64,000 bases of DNA from Kapaibacterium sp044224925 (lineage in GTDB: Bacteria; Bacteroidota; Ignavibacteria; Kapaibacteriales; Kapaibacteriaceae): the NCBI GenBank assembly GCA_044224925.1, contig JBGAJM010000003.1:1-64000 (forward strand), given 5' to 3'. The notes under the pieces are model-generated. The model had not been told where the DNA came from. It worked only from the letters and a program-made list of their open reading frames with translations, and did not search any database. Shown here piece after piece: positions 33,744 through 42,936 of the stretch; the stretch's first letter is position 1, and each line of letters starts with the position of its first letter. A program made the position numbers and the translations under genes.

Positions 33744-34574
33744 ATGATCCAGTCCATGCTCCTACGTCTCTCCATACTCATCCTGCTTGCGGGCACGCTC
33801 CGCGCACAAGACCAAGAGATGCCTCCGGGTTTCGATGCTGTGATGCGAACGGGCGCCACGCTCGCAAAACTCGAGCTTGCTTCGGCCATGTCGAGCGACT
33901 TCTTTCGTAGCTCCCTCGATCCGCGCAAGGATAGTGTTGGCGGACATGTGGCCTACGTATCCGGCGAACGTGTCACGTCGGTGTACTATGCGAACTCGGA
34001 TCCGTCGCTGATCTATCACACGTATTCGTTCGATAAGAACGTCGACTTCGGATCCATGCGCGTCGACACGCACCAGCGTGCCGCATCGCCGCGCGAGCAA
34101 GAGCTCATTGCATTGCGCCGTGCCTCCCTCAAGGCCATCGTGTCCGACTCGACGAATTTCTTTGCGGCGTATAAGTTCACGGTGCTGCATCACATTCCTC
34201 TGATCGACAGCACGACGCGTGTGGTCTACATCCGCACGGTGTCCACGCGTGAGCAGTTCGCCATCTTCGGCAACGACTATCGACTCACCTTCGACTCGAC
34301 GAACAACCTTGTCAAGCGCGAGAAGCTGCATCAGAGTTTGATGCCCGTAGAGTCGTCACCGAAGAGTGCCGGTTCACGACCCGACACCGTCGTCACCCAC
34401 CACTCGCATTCCATCCTTTCGTCCGAACTCCCAACAGAGACGGATGTGTGCACGCTCATGGTCACGGCCGGACATGTGCCCTGGCAACAGCATGCCGTCC
34501 TCACTCCCACATGGAACTGTGTGTGGAACATGTCGGAGAAGACCTTCCGCTTCTTCAAGAAAGATGTGAAGTAA
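33744..34574 (+). CDS. Secreted protein of unknown function, first of a tandem pair
   Basis: 276 residues from MIQSMLLRLSILILLAGTLR, a signal peptide cleaved near RAQ. Recognisable shared stretches with the next gene are RKDSVGGHVAYVSGERV, SPREQELIALRRASLKAIV, NDYRLTFDSTNNLVKREKLH and TETDVCTLMVTAGHVPWQQH. No catalytic motif is evident. The final segments around CTLM and WNCVWNMSEKTF have a metal-protein flavour (many His), but I cannot name a family. It ends one base before the next start. Confidence 0.65.
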   Translation: MIQSMLLRLSILILLAGTLRAQDQEMPPGFDAVMRTGATLAKLELASAMSSDFFRSSLDPRKDSVGGHVAYVSGERVTSVYYANSDPSLIYHTYSFDKNVDFGSMRVDTHQRAASPREQELIALRRASLKAIVSDSTNFFAAYKFTVLHHIPLIDSTTRVVYIRTVSTREQFAIFGNDYRLTFDSTNNLVKREKLHQSLMPVESSPKSAGSRPDTVVTHHSHSILSSELPTETDVCTLMVTAGHVPWQQHAVLTPTWNCVWNMSEKTFRFFKKDVK

Positions 34575-34575
34575 C

Positions 34576-35376
34576 GTGCTCACCGTACTTACCCTCGCCC
34601 TTCTGTTGCGCATTGTCACACCCGACCATCAGCGCGTGATCGACGAAGGGAAGCTCTTGTATCGGCTCGAGGCGGCAGGGTGGCGAGCAACGGATCGGAT
34701 GATCGTGAATCAAGGCGCACGCCGCGATAGCGTTGGTGGCTATGTGGCCTTCGCCGACGGAGAGAATCTTCGCGTGATCACCTACAGTCGATACGACTCC
34801 TCAAAGGTGATGTCGGTCTTCGTCATGAACAGAGAGTTCGACGAGGGGTCGATGCTCGTCGACAATATCACGCGCAAGGCGCAACCACGAGAACAAGCGC
34901 TCATCGATCTTCGCATTCGTGCATTGCGCGATGTGGCCTTCGATACCACGCACTTCTTCAAGCACTATCGCAACACGCACTTCAACCTCATTCCCATCAT
35001 CGACGATACGTCGCGTCGCGTGTACGTGATGACGACCATCGAGCAGGGCGTGGTAATGCCCATCGGCAACGATTATCTCTTACGGTATTCGCCGACGTTG
35101 CAACTCGTTGAGCGGAAGAAACTGCATCAAAGCTTCATTCCCATCGATCTGCTGCATCAGGACACGCTCTCGAACGATCCCGATCTCACGTGGCATAAGC
35201 ATGCCGATGCGGGCGATCCGTTGCCAACGGCCACGGACATCTGCGCCTTGCTGCTCTACACGAAGAACGCTGCCTGGCACAAGCACGGCATCATCACGTC
35301 GCAATGGTACATGCTGTTCGATCGGACGGCGAACACCTTCGACTTCTTGCCGCGCGGCGACGTGGAGCACAAATAA
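34576..35376 (+). CDS. Secreted or membrane-anchored paralogue of the preceding gene
   Basis: 266 residues from a GTG at 34576; the N-terminus MLTVLTLALLLRIVTPDH is hydrophobic but short for a signal peptide. It matches the preceding protein along its length: RRDSVGGYVAFADGENL, QPREQALIDLRIRALRDVAF, NDYLLRYSPTLQLVERKKLH and TATDICALLLYTKNAAWHKH. This is a tandem duplication with clear divergence. The conserved His-rich C-terminal half (WHKHADAGD, AAWHKHGI) suggests a shared ligand. Function unknown. The operon ends here at a convergent terminator. Confidence 0.65.
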   Translation: MLTVLTLALLLRIVTPDHQRVIDEGKLLYRLEAAGWRATDRMIVNQGARRDSVGGYVAFADGENLRVITYSRYDSSKVMSVFVMNREFDEGSMLVDNITRKAQPREQALIDLRIRALRDVAFDTTHFFKHYRNTHFNLIPIIDDTSRRVYVMTTIEQGVVMPIGNDYLLRYSPTLQLVERKKLHQSFIPIDLLHQDTLSNDPDLTWHKHADAGDPLPTATDICALLLYTKNAAWHKHGIITSQWYMLFDRTANTFDFLPRGDVEHK

Positions 35377-35386
35377 CACAAACAAA

Positions 35387-35420
35387 AAGACCCCGAGAGT
35401 CTGCACCCTCTCGAGGTCTT
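35387..35420 (-). terminator. Convergent terminator between tandem pair and ahcY
   Basis: AAGACCCCGAGAG and CTCTCGAGGTCTT form a near-perfect 13-base stem with one mismatch, closing a TCTGCACC loop. Read on the minus strand it ends in GGTCTTTTTGTTTGTG, a good T-tract for ahcY. On the plus strand it may also stop the gene ending at 35376. Confidence 0.75.
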
Positions 35421-35511
35421 GATCTTTCATCGTTGGAGCGAGCCCCACCGATTCCAGTATGCTTGAAAAGCGCCGCGGTATGGGAAAAGTTCCCCACGCC
35501 ACGAGGCGCGA

Positions 35512-36933
35512 TCAATACCGGTAATAGTCTGGCTTGTACGGTCCGCTTGTCGAAACACCGATGTAGTCGGCCTGCTTCTTGTTGAGCACGTCGAGCTCGA
35601 CGCCGATCTTCTTCAGGTGCAAGCGTGCGACCTTTTCATCGAGATGCTTTGGCAGAACGTAGACCTGGTTCTCGTAGCGGTCCGTGTGCTTCCACAGTTC
35701 GAGTTGTGCGAGCACCTGGTTCGTGAACGAGTTGGACATCACGAACGATGGGTGACCCATGGCGCAGCCAAGGTTCACCAGGCGACCTTCGGCCAGCACG
35801 ATGATGTCCTTCTTGCCGATCGTGTACATGTCCACTTGTGGCTTGATCTCCACGCGCGACTTGCCATGGTTCTTGTTGAGCCATGCCATGTCGATCTCGT
35901 TGTCGAAGTGACCGATGTTGCAGACGATGGCCTTGTCCTTCATGGCCTTGAAGTGCTTCTCGGAAATGATGTCGCAGTTGCCGGTTGCCGTCACCACGAT
36001 GTCGGCTTCCTTCACGGCGTCGATCATCTGCTTCACTTCGAATCCGTCCATCGCGGCTTGCAGAGCGCAGATCGGGTCGATCTCCGTGACGATCACGCGT
36101 ACGCCGGATCCGCGCAGCGATGCTGCGGAGCCCTTGCCCACGTCGCCATACCCTGCCACCACGGCCACCTTGCCTGCCATCATCACATCCGTTGCGCGAC
36201 GGATCGCATCAACGAGGGATTCCTTGCAGCCATACTTGTTGTCGAACTTGCTCTTCGTCACAGAATCGTTCACGTTGATAGCAGGAAGGGGCAAGGTGCC
36301 GGCCTTCATGCGCTCATACAAACGGTGCACGCCCGTGGTGGTCTCTTCGCTCAAGCCGCGAATGTCGGCGGCGAGGTGCGGATACCGATCGAGGACCATG
36401 TTGGTGAGGTCACCACCATCGTCGAGGATCATGTTGAGTGGCTTGCGGTCTTTTCCGAAGAAGAGCGTTTGCTCGATACACCAATCGAATTCCTCTTCGT
36501 TCATGCCCTTCCATGCATAGACCTCGATGCCGGCCTTTGCGATGGCAGCGGCAGCATGGTCTTGCGTGGAGAAGATGTTGCAGCTCGACCAGGTAACGTC
36601 GGCACCGAGATCGATGAGCGTCTCGATGAGCACGGCCGTTTGAATTGTCATGTGCAAGCAGCCGGCGATGCGAGCGCCCTTGAGAGGCTTCTTGCCCTTG
36701 TACTCTGCACGCAGGGCCATCAGACCGGGCATCTCTGCCTCGGCGAGCATGATCTCCTTGCGGCCCCATTCGGCCAGTCCAAGGTCACGCACGGCATAGT
36801 GGTGCTCCTTGTAGGCGATCTCGCCCTTGACCACGCGCTTCGGCGCGAGCTTGCCATTGGTGCCGTTCTTTGAGACCGTTACCTTCTTGGCCGTACCGGG
36901 CGTAATCTTCTTCGTTTTCGTTGCGTGCGACAT
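35512..36933 (-). CDS. ahcY: Adenosylhomocysteinase
   Basis: 473 residues from MSHATKTKK. It hydrolyses S-adenosylhomocysteine to adenosine and homocysteine, using bound NAD. Motifs are LHMTIQTAVLIETL, NMILDDGGDLTNM, the NAD site VAVVAGYGDVGKGSAASLRG, GHFDNEIDMAWL and the C-terminal KPDYYRY. Before the conserved start (YAVRDLGLAEWGRKEI) is a basic leader of about 45 residues rich in Lys and Thr. It is 25 bases after metK, so the two genes run the SAM cycle together. Confidence 0.96.
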   Translation of the reverse strand: MSHATKTKKITPGTAKKVTVSKNGTNGKLAPKRVVKGEIAYKEHHYAVRDLGLAEWGRKEIMLAEAEMPGLMALRAEYKGKKPLKGARIAGCLHMTIQTAVLIETLIDLGADVTWSSCNIFSTQDHAAAAIAKAGIEVYAWKGMNEEEFDWCIEQTLFFGKDRKPLNMILDDGGDLTNMVLDRYPHLAADIRGLSEETTTGVHRLYERMKAGTLPLPAINVNDSVTKSKFDNKYGCKESLVDAIRRATDVMMAGKVAVVAGYGDVGKGSAASLRGSGVRVIVTEIDPICALQAAMDGFEVKQMIDAVKEADIVVTATGNCDIISEKHFKAMKDKAIVCNIGHFDNEIDMAWLNKNHGKSRVEIKPQVDMYTIGKKDIIVLAEGRLVNLGCAMGHPSFVMSNSFTNQVLAQLELWKHTDRYENQVYVLPKHLDEKVARLHLKKIGVELDVLNKKQADYIGVSTSGPYKPDYYRY

Positions 36934-36958
36934 TGTTGTCCTGTGTAGTTGTTCGAGA

Positions 36959-38095
<1,137 letters not shown>

Positions 38096-38138
38096 AGGTG
38101 CTAGAGGCAATGAGAAATGAATGGAGATGCGATGTTGG

Positions 38139-39116
38139 TTATCGACTCAGGCGGACCACTGAAGCGTCGCCGATGTTGATGGACACGAATTGACCGTAGA
38201 CCTCGGCGTTCTCGCCAATGATGCTTTGCTCCAACGCTACGTCGCTCACAATGGCACCATCGCTGATGATGCTATCGCGAATGATGCTGTTGCGTACAAC
38301 GGCACCGCGCGAGACAGAGGCGAACGGACCGATCACACTGTGCTCCACGATGGCCGTCGGATCGATATGCACGGGCGGTACCACGACGCATCCCTTCGGA
38401 GCCTCGCGAGTAGAGCCTTTGGTGAGCAGGAATCGATTGGTCTCGAGCAAGGTCTCGGGCTTACCGCAGTCGTGCCAGCCATCCACGGGGAACGTCGTGA
38501 AGCGCTCTCCACGATCCACCATGAGTTGCAGTGCATCGGTGAGTTGATATTCGTTCTTGGTGCGGAGATCGTTGTCGATGAGGTACTGCAGACACTCTTT
38601 CAGCAAGAGCGGATTCTTGATGTAGTACAGTCCCACCAAGGCCATGTGCGAGACGGCCGTCTCGGGCTTCTCGACAAGTCGCGTCACGAATGGTCCGTCG
38701 GAGATCACCACGCCGAATCGACGGGGATCGTCGACGTGCTTGACGCCAAGCGATGACAGCGATGCGGCATTGAGGACGGAAAGGTCGACGTCGAAGACCG
38801 TGTCACCAAGGATGATGAGCACCGGCTCTTCCGTGATGGTCTCGCGTGCGATCCAGATGGCATGTCCAAGGCCAAGGAGCTCGCTCTGCTCAACGAAGGT
38901 GCATGGCAACGAATAGGTGTTGCGCACATACTCTTCCACCAGGTCACCCTTATACCCGGTAATGATCGTTGCTCCCGTAACGCCTTGCAGCATGAGAGCA
39001 TCGAGGATGTGACCAAGGATCGGCTTTCCCGCAACGTTGACGAGAACCTTGGGCAATGTGTAGGTGTGGGGGCGTAGGCGTGTGCCCATCCCTGCCACGG
39101 GTATGATGGCGTGCAT
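38139..39116 (-). CDS. Sugar-1-phosphate nucleotidyltransferase with hexapeptide repeats
   Basis: 325 residues from MHAIIPVAGMGTRLRPHTYT. The nucleotidyltransferase signature is GMGTRLRPHTYTLPKVLVNV, with VLIILGDTVFD holding the catalytic Asp and FGVVISDG, VEKPETAVS following. After about residue 240 come left-handed beta-helix hexapeptides (VSRGAVVRNSIIRDSIISDG). This is the long RmlA/GlmU-like layout; glucose-1-phosphate thymidylyl- or uridylyltransferase is likely, but the sugar and nucleotide cannot be read from sequence alone. A TAGTTTTG promoter lies 28 bases upstream. Confidence 0.88.
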   Translation of the reverse strand: MHAIIPVAGMGTRLRPHTYTLPKVLVNVAGKPILGHILDALMLQGVTGATIITGYKGDLVEEYVRNTYSLPCTFVEQSELLGLGHAIWIARETITEEPVLIILGDTVFDVDLSVLNAASLSSLGVKHVDDPRRFGVVISDGPFVTRLVEKPETAVSHMALVGLYYIKNPLLLKECLQYLIDNDLRTKNEYQLTDALQLMVDRGERFTTFPVDGWHDCGKPETLLETNRFLLTKGSTREAPKGCVVVPPVHIDPTAIVEHSVIGPFASVSRGAVVRNSIIRDSIISDGAIVSDVALEQSIIGENAEVYGQFVSINIGDASVVRLSR

Positions 39117-39143
39117 GAAGCTCGGGCTATGAAAACAAGCCCA

Positions 39144-39151
39144 CAAAACTA
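39144..39151 (-). promoter_or_regulatory. Promoter -7 element of the nucleotidyltransferase gene
   Basis: On the minus strand TTTTCGTAGTTTTG contains TAGTTTTG, an exact TAnnTTTG match, 28 bases before the ATG at 39116. The T-run before it follows the mltD stop by about 15 bases. Confidence 0.5.
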
Positions 39152-39171
39152 CGAAAAGGAAGGGTGCAGAC

Positions 39172-41658
39172 TTACTGCAAACGGATGGTCTGACCGGCCC
39201 GGATGGTGCGCTCCGAAAGGTTCCGGTTCTTCTTCATGAGCGAGCTGACGCTCACGCCGAACTTGTCGGCGATCTCGCTCAACGTGTCGCCGCGACGCAC
39301 CACATAGGTCTTGGGCGGACGCTTGCCTTCGGTTGACGGAGAGGCACTTCCCTTATCGGTGGGCTGTGCGCTGTAGACGCGCAGCTTGGTGCCGGCAAAG
39401 ACCGTGGTGCCCTCGAGCACATCGTTGTTCCAGCGACGGAGTTGCTCTTCGTCCACGCCATACGTGGCAGCGATGCCGCTCAGACTCTCGCCCTTGCGAA
39501 CGCTGTGAATGCGTGGCTTGCCGGTTGGGGCCGTGCGGGCAATGGCGGCGAGTTCGGTCTTGGAGAGCGAGGTTTCGACGCGAATGGGCTTGCCGGACTT
39601 GAGGGCGCCATTGCGTGGCACCTTGTTCAGGGCACGAAGGCGGTCGGTGGTGGTGTTGTACAAGGAGGCGATCCCGGCCAGTGTCTCACCGCGTGCAACG
39701 GTGTGCGAGATCACGCGGGTGACGCGGATCTTCTCGACATCCGATGCGGCCACACTGCGCGTTGCCTCGTCCGTGATGGCCACCACGAGCGTGTCGCCAA
39801 TGCGGATGTTCTCTTTGTCGTACGAGATGTTGTTCCAGTTACGAAGGTCCGTGAGTCGCACGCCATAGCGCCGTGCAATGCTATAGAGATTCTCGCCGTT
39901 CTGCACGGTGTGCTTGACCGTGGTGCGACCCTTCGACCCTTCCACCGTTGTTGTTGTCCCTGCTGCCTCCGGAGTGGTCGTGGCCACAGAAGGGGAAGGT
40001 TGGGCATGGCGGCGAGGCGACATGCTTTCGGGGGTGGCATTGCCGATCACGTCGTTGGTGGTCGTCGTCGAGGCAGGCTCGCTCATGGCAAGCTGTGGTG
40101 CGGCTCCGAGGCTCGTCATCGGAATGCGGAGCGACATGCCGCGCTTGAGTTTGCTCTTGTAGCCCGTGAGTTGATTCACACTGGCCACGTCCGATGTGGC
40201 CACGCCATAGCGCTTGGCGATCGAGGCAAGGGTCTCGCCGCGAGCAACGGTGTGCGTCATCCACGGACGTTTCTCGTCGTCGGTGAGCGACTCGTAGTTC
40301 GTGGCAAACGTTTGCAGTGTGCCCTTCGGGATCTTGAAGGCATACACATCCACACTTGGTGGTGTGCATGGCTTGACGAGTTCGGGATTGAGCTTGCGAA
40401 TGGAGTCCACCGTCATCCCCGCGCACTTCGCCAGAGCGGCGATGTTCGTGGGCTCCTTCACCATGAAGATGTCGTAGGCATACTCGGGATGGAACGTCAG
40501 CGAATCATCCGTGAAGCCGTACTTCTCGCGCTGCAGATTGATGAGCGTTGTGGCGATGTAGAGCGGAACGTAGTTGCGTGTTTCGCGTGGCAGGTAGTCG
40601 CGCGTTTCCCAGTAGGACGGACTGGTGCTGCCGGTTTTCCGCATCGATTGACGTACACCACCGGCACCACGGTTGTACGCGGCAAGTGCAAGGTGCCAAT
40701 CGCCGAACTCGCGATACAGGTCCTTGAGGAAGCGCATGGCGGCGCGGGTGGACTTCTCGGGGTCGCGACGTTCATCGATCCAGAAGTTCACGGTCAGACC
40801 GTATTCCTGTCCGGTGGCCTGCATGAACTGCCACAGTCCCACGGCCTTGGCCAGGGAGAAGGCGTTCGGGTCGAGACCGGACTCCATCATCGAAAGGAAG
40901 ATGATCTCCTCCGGCATGTCCTCTTCCTTGGCGATGCGCTTCATCATCGAGAACCACTTACCGCTGCGTTCGATCCAGCGCTTCATGAACTTGCGTCCCT
41001 TGTTCTCGGCAAGGAAGCGAACGCTCTTCTCGACGGACTCGTTCATCACGAGCGGAATGGTCGTCACCGGCAGTGCTGCCGTCTCGGCCGTGGTCTCTTC
41101 AACGGTCTTCTTGGGTTCCGGCTTGCTGGCGCGTGAATAGGTCTCCACCTCTTCGAAGAGCTTTTCGCGGAGGATGAAGGCGGATGAGTTCTCATCAAGG
41201 TCGTCGATACTGGAGACGTAGGCCTCGTAGTCCTCGATCACCGATTGGGCAAGGTCCGTGAAATCCTGATTGTCTTCGATCTTGGGATAGCTGGCCAGCT
41301 CGTTGAGCGAGACGATGGCCGATTCGAACTGGCGGGCCGCAGCGAGCGTGTCCTTCTGCTCGATCAGGAGCAGGGCCTTCAGGTAGCGCTGACGGGCACG
41401 TTCAAGCTGTTCCGCAATGCCATTGTCCAGTTGTGCTTGGCCGGCCGTGCCCTCGTCAAGATCCCAGAACTCGTCCGGAAAGACGGGTGCCTTCTTGGCA
41501 GGTGCAACGGTGGCAGGTTGGGCGGCGGGGGAGGTGGCAGGGACGGAAGGAGGGGTCTGTTGCGCCAAGAGCAGTGGTGCCGACGTCATCATCGCCATAA
41601 CGGGTACGATGGCAAATGCCAACGCCCTCATGATGCGACGTGGATGACGTGTCGCCAT
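39172..41658 (-). CDS. mltD: MltD-like lytic transglycosylase with five LysM domains
   Basis: 828 residues from MATRHPRRIMRALAFAIVPV, with a signal peptide ending LLLAQQ and an excellent AAGGAGGAG ribosome-binding site. After an Ala/Pro linker and a helical region, the SLT domain (about 245-390) carries the catalytic Glu in LSMMESGLDPNAFSLAKAVG, then WQFMQATGQEYGL and AYNRGAGGVRQ. Five LysM domains follow, each starting like HTVARGETLASIAKRYGV, HTVQNGENLYSIARRYGV, HSVRKGESLSGIAATYGV and YVVRRGDTLSEIADKFGV. It cleaves peptidoglycan glycan strands; five LysM modules is on the high side for MltD. Confidence 0.93.
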   Translation of the reverse strand: MATRHPRRIMRALAFAIVPVMAMMTSAPLLLAQQTPPSVPATSPAAQPATVAPAKKAPVFPDEFWDLDEGTAGQAQLDNGIAEQLERARQRYLKALLLIEQKDTLAAARQFESAIVSLNELASYPKIEDNQDFTDLAQSVIEDYEAYVSSIDDLDENSSAFILREKLFEEVETYSRASKPEPKKTVEETTAETAALPVTTIPLVMNESVEKSVRFLAENKGRKFMKRWIERSGKWFSMMKRIAKEEDMPEEIIFLSMMESGLDPNAFSLAKAVGLWQFMQATGQEYGLTVNFWIDERRDPEKSTRAAMRFLKDLYREFGDWHLALAAYNRGAGGVRQSMRKTGSTSPSYWETRDYLPRETRNYVPLYIATTLINLQREKYGFTDDSLTFHPEYAYDIFMVKEPTNIAALAKCAGMTVDSIRKLNPELVKPCTPPSVDVYAFKIPKGTLQTFATNYESLTDDEKRPWMTHTVARGETLASIAKRYGVATSDVASVNQLTGYKSKLKRGMSLRIPMTSLGAAPQLAMSEPASTTTTNDVIGNATPESMSPRRHAQPSPSVATTTPEAAGTTTTVEGSKGRTTVKHTVQNGENLYSIARRYGVRLTDLRNWNNISYDKENIRIGDTLVVAITDEATRSVAASDVEKIRVTRVISHTVARGETLAGIASLYNTTTDRLRALNKVPRNGALKSGKPIRVETSLSKTELAAIARTAPTGKPRIHSVRKGESLSGIAATYGVDEEQLRRWNNDVLEGTTVFAGTKLRVYSAQPTDKGSASPSTEGKRPPKTYVVRRGDTLSEIADKFGVSVSSLMKKNRNLSERTIRAGQTIRLQ

Positions 41659-41704
41659 GCTCCTCCTTCGAATGATCGTGGTCAACTTCCAATTTCTGCT
41701 ATGG

Positions 41705-41737
41705 CAAATATAGCCAAGGAGAGGCGTAGAAGCCAAA
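41705..41737 (-). promoter_or_regulatory. Bacteroidota-type promoter of mltD
   Basis: Minus strand TTTG (41737-41734), 21-base spacer, TATATTTG (41712-41705): both elements match the TTTG / TAnnTTTG consensus. The ATG at 41658 is 46 bases downstream. This is the clearest promoter of the window. Confidence 0.65.
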
Positions 41738-41801
41738 CAGGACCGAGTATTGTATCATGAACGGAAGCTCATGAAATGAAAGCAGTTAGGCGAAGTTTTC
41801 C

Positions 41802-42749
41802 TTACTTCACCGTACGGGCCCACGTGCGTACGCGCGCGATGTCGCAATCCGTGAGCTTGCCGCCCTCGGGCATCCAGATGGCGCCCGTGCGCTGCTCGAT
41901 GGAGGGGATGAGTTTGCCGTTCAGGACCTGAGCCCGAGCGCCGGCCTCGGTGGTCAGGTCGATGTTGCCGCTCGGACGTGTGCCACTATGGCATCCGCCC
42001 GTACAGTTCGTCGTCATGATCTTGTCGATGTCCGCATAGGTCACGGCCGACGTGTCGCAGGTGGTCTCGGCACAGTCCGTGTTCTTGGCACCTTGGTCGA
42101 TCCACTTCTTGATCAGGGCGATCTGCGTGGCCGATAGTGGGGCGCGATCACGCGGCATGGGCTCTTCGGCACCCGGGAGGAGCACGGTGTAAAGCTTGCT
42201 CCGCGAGGCAGATGGCTGGCCGTTCGTGCCGTTGCGAACGTAGGTCTTGATCTCGGTGTAGTTCAGCAGACTGCGTGCCTCTTCGTCGCTCGTGCCGTCG
42301 TGACATCCCGCCATCGAGCAGTTGCTGCGAATGAGCGGCAGAATGTCGCGCGTGAAGCAAACGTTCGTGTCAACCGGTGGCGCAAAGTTCGGATCGCGCA
42401 GGTCGATGATGCCCCAGGCCCGCTTCGTCGAGTCGCGCTTGTCCATGGCAAGGATGCGCGCGCGGGCCGAGGCGGACTTCAGCGAGGTGGGTGCGGTGTA
42501 TTCGCCGGTCTCCGAGATCGATCCCGGACCGGATTCCATGGCCCATGCCACGTTCACGGCATCGATGTTTTTTGCCGAGAACTGAAACGTTTGGCCTACT
42601 TCCAGTCCGATCGAGTCCGGCACCACGACCATGGCGGTCGACGGCGGCGTCGGGTTCGACGGATTGATAGGGTTGCCACGCTCGTCCACACAGGAGGTCA
42701 GGACAAGAAGGGCGGCAAGGGCGATCGTAAGGCTCAGGGTTGTGCGCAT
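41802..42749 (-). CDS. Lipoprotein with variant haem-binding motifs
   Basis: 315 residues from MRTTLSLTIALAALLVLTSC, a lipoprotein signal with lipobox VLTSC. Residues about 40-120 look like a bacterial Ig-like fold (MVVVPDSIGLEVGQTFQFSA). Two segments resemble c-type haem sites of the planctomycete/Bacteroidota cytochrome class: NCSMAGCHDGTSDEEA is C-x4-CH and NCTGGCHSGTRPSG is C-x3-CH, rather than C-x2-CH. Each is followed by a TxxGxxA-like helix and later by MPRDRAPLSA or WMPEGGKLTD, where a Met could be an axial ligand. Probable outer-membrane electron-transfer protein; whether haem is bound is uncertain. Confidence 0.75.
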   Translation of the reverse strand: MRTTLSLTIALAALLVLTSCVDERGNPINPSNPTPPSTAMVVVPDSIGLEVGQTFQFSAKNIDAVNVAWAMESGPGSISETGEYTAPTSLKSASARARILAMDKRDSTKRAWGIIDLRDPNFAPPVDTNVCFTRDILPLIRSNCSMAGCHDGTSDEEARSLLNYTEIKTYVRNGTNGQPSASRSKLYTVLLPGAEEPMPRDRAPLSATQIALIKKWIDQGAKNTDCAETTCDTSAVTYADIDKIMTTNCTGGCHSGTRPSGNIDLTTEAGARAQVLNGKLIPSIEQRTGAIWMPEGGKLTDCDIARVRTWARTVK

Positions 42750-42816
42750 ACCCCTTGAAATCCTTAACGGGAGGGAAAGGTTACAGGTGCAGATGGGAAG
42801 AATTCTGCCAACCACG

Positions 42817-42824
42817 TATTTTTG
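42817..42824 (+). promoter_or_regulatory. Possible promoter of the ABC-F operon
   Basis: TATTTTTG fits TAnnTTTG. No good -33 element is seen. It lies 113 bases before the ABC-F start, giving an unusually long leader that contains a short open frame. Confidence 0.4.
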
Positions 42825-42874
42825 TCCGTCGCCCGAACGAGTCCGGCGATGTGTCCCACCATTGAAAAGGCGCC

Positions 42875-42895
42875 ATGCTCATCTCCATCATCTGA
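42875..42895 (+). CDS. Possible leader peptide MLISII upstream of the ABC-F gene
   Basis: An AAAAGG site four bases before an ATG opens a six-codon frame (Met-Leu-Ile-Ser-Ile-Ile, TGA). Just after it an ACGAA/TTCGT hairpin can form before the GGAGG site of the ABC-F gene. Ribosome-stalling leader peptides are known to control several antibiotic-resistance ABC-F genes. Here this is only a structural suggestion. Confidence 0.3.
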   Translation: MLISII

Positions 42896-42936
42896 ACCGA
42901 CGAACCCTTTCGTGCAACCCAGATCTTGGAGGCTGT

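Noticed and set aside
35617..36873. 418-codon plus-strand open frame opposite ahcY
   Set aside because: Shadow frame; ahcY is complete and conserved.
38096..38138. SAM or SAH riboswitch upstream of metK
   Set aside because: The gap is 43 bases and shows no matching stem pattern.
39442..41136. 564-codon plus-strand open frame opposite mltD
   Set aside because: Shadow of the LysM/SLT gene. Its apparent repeats simply reflect the LysM repeats on the other strand.
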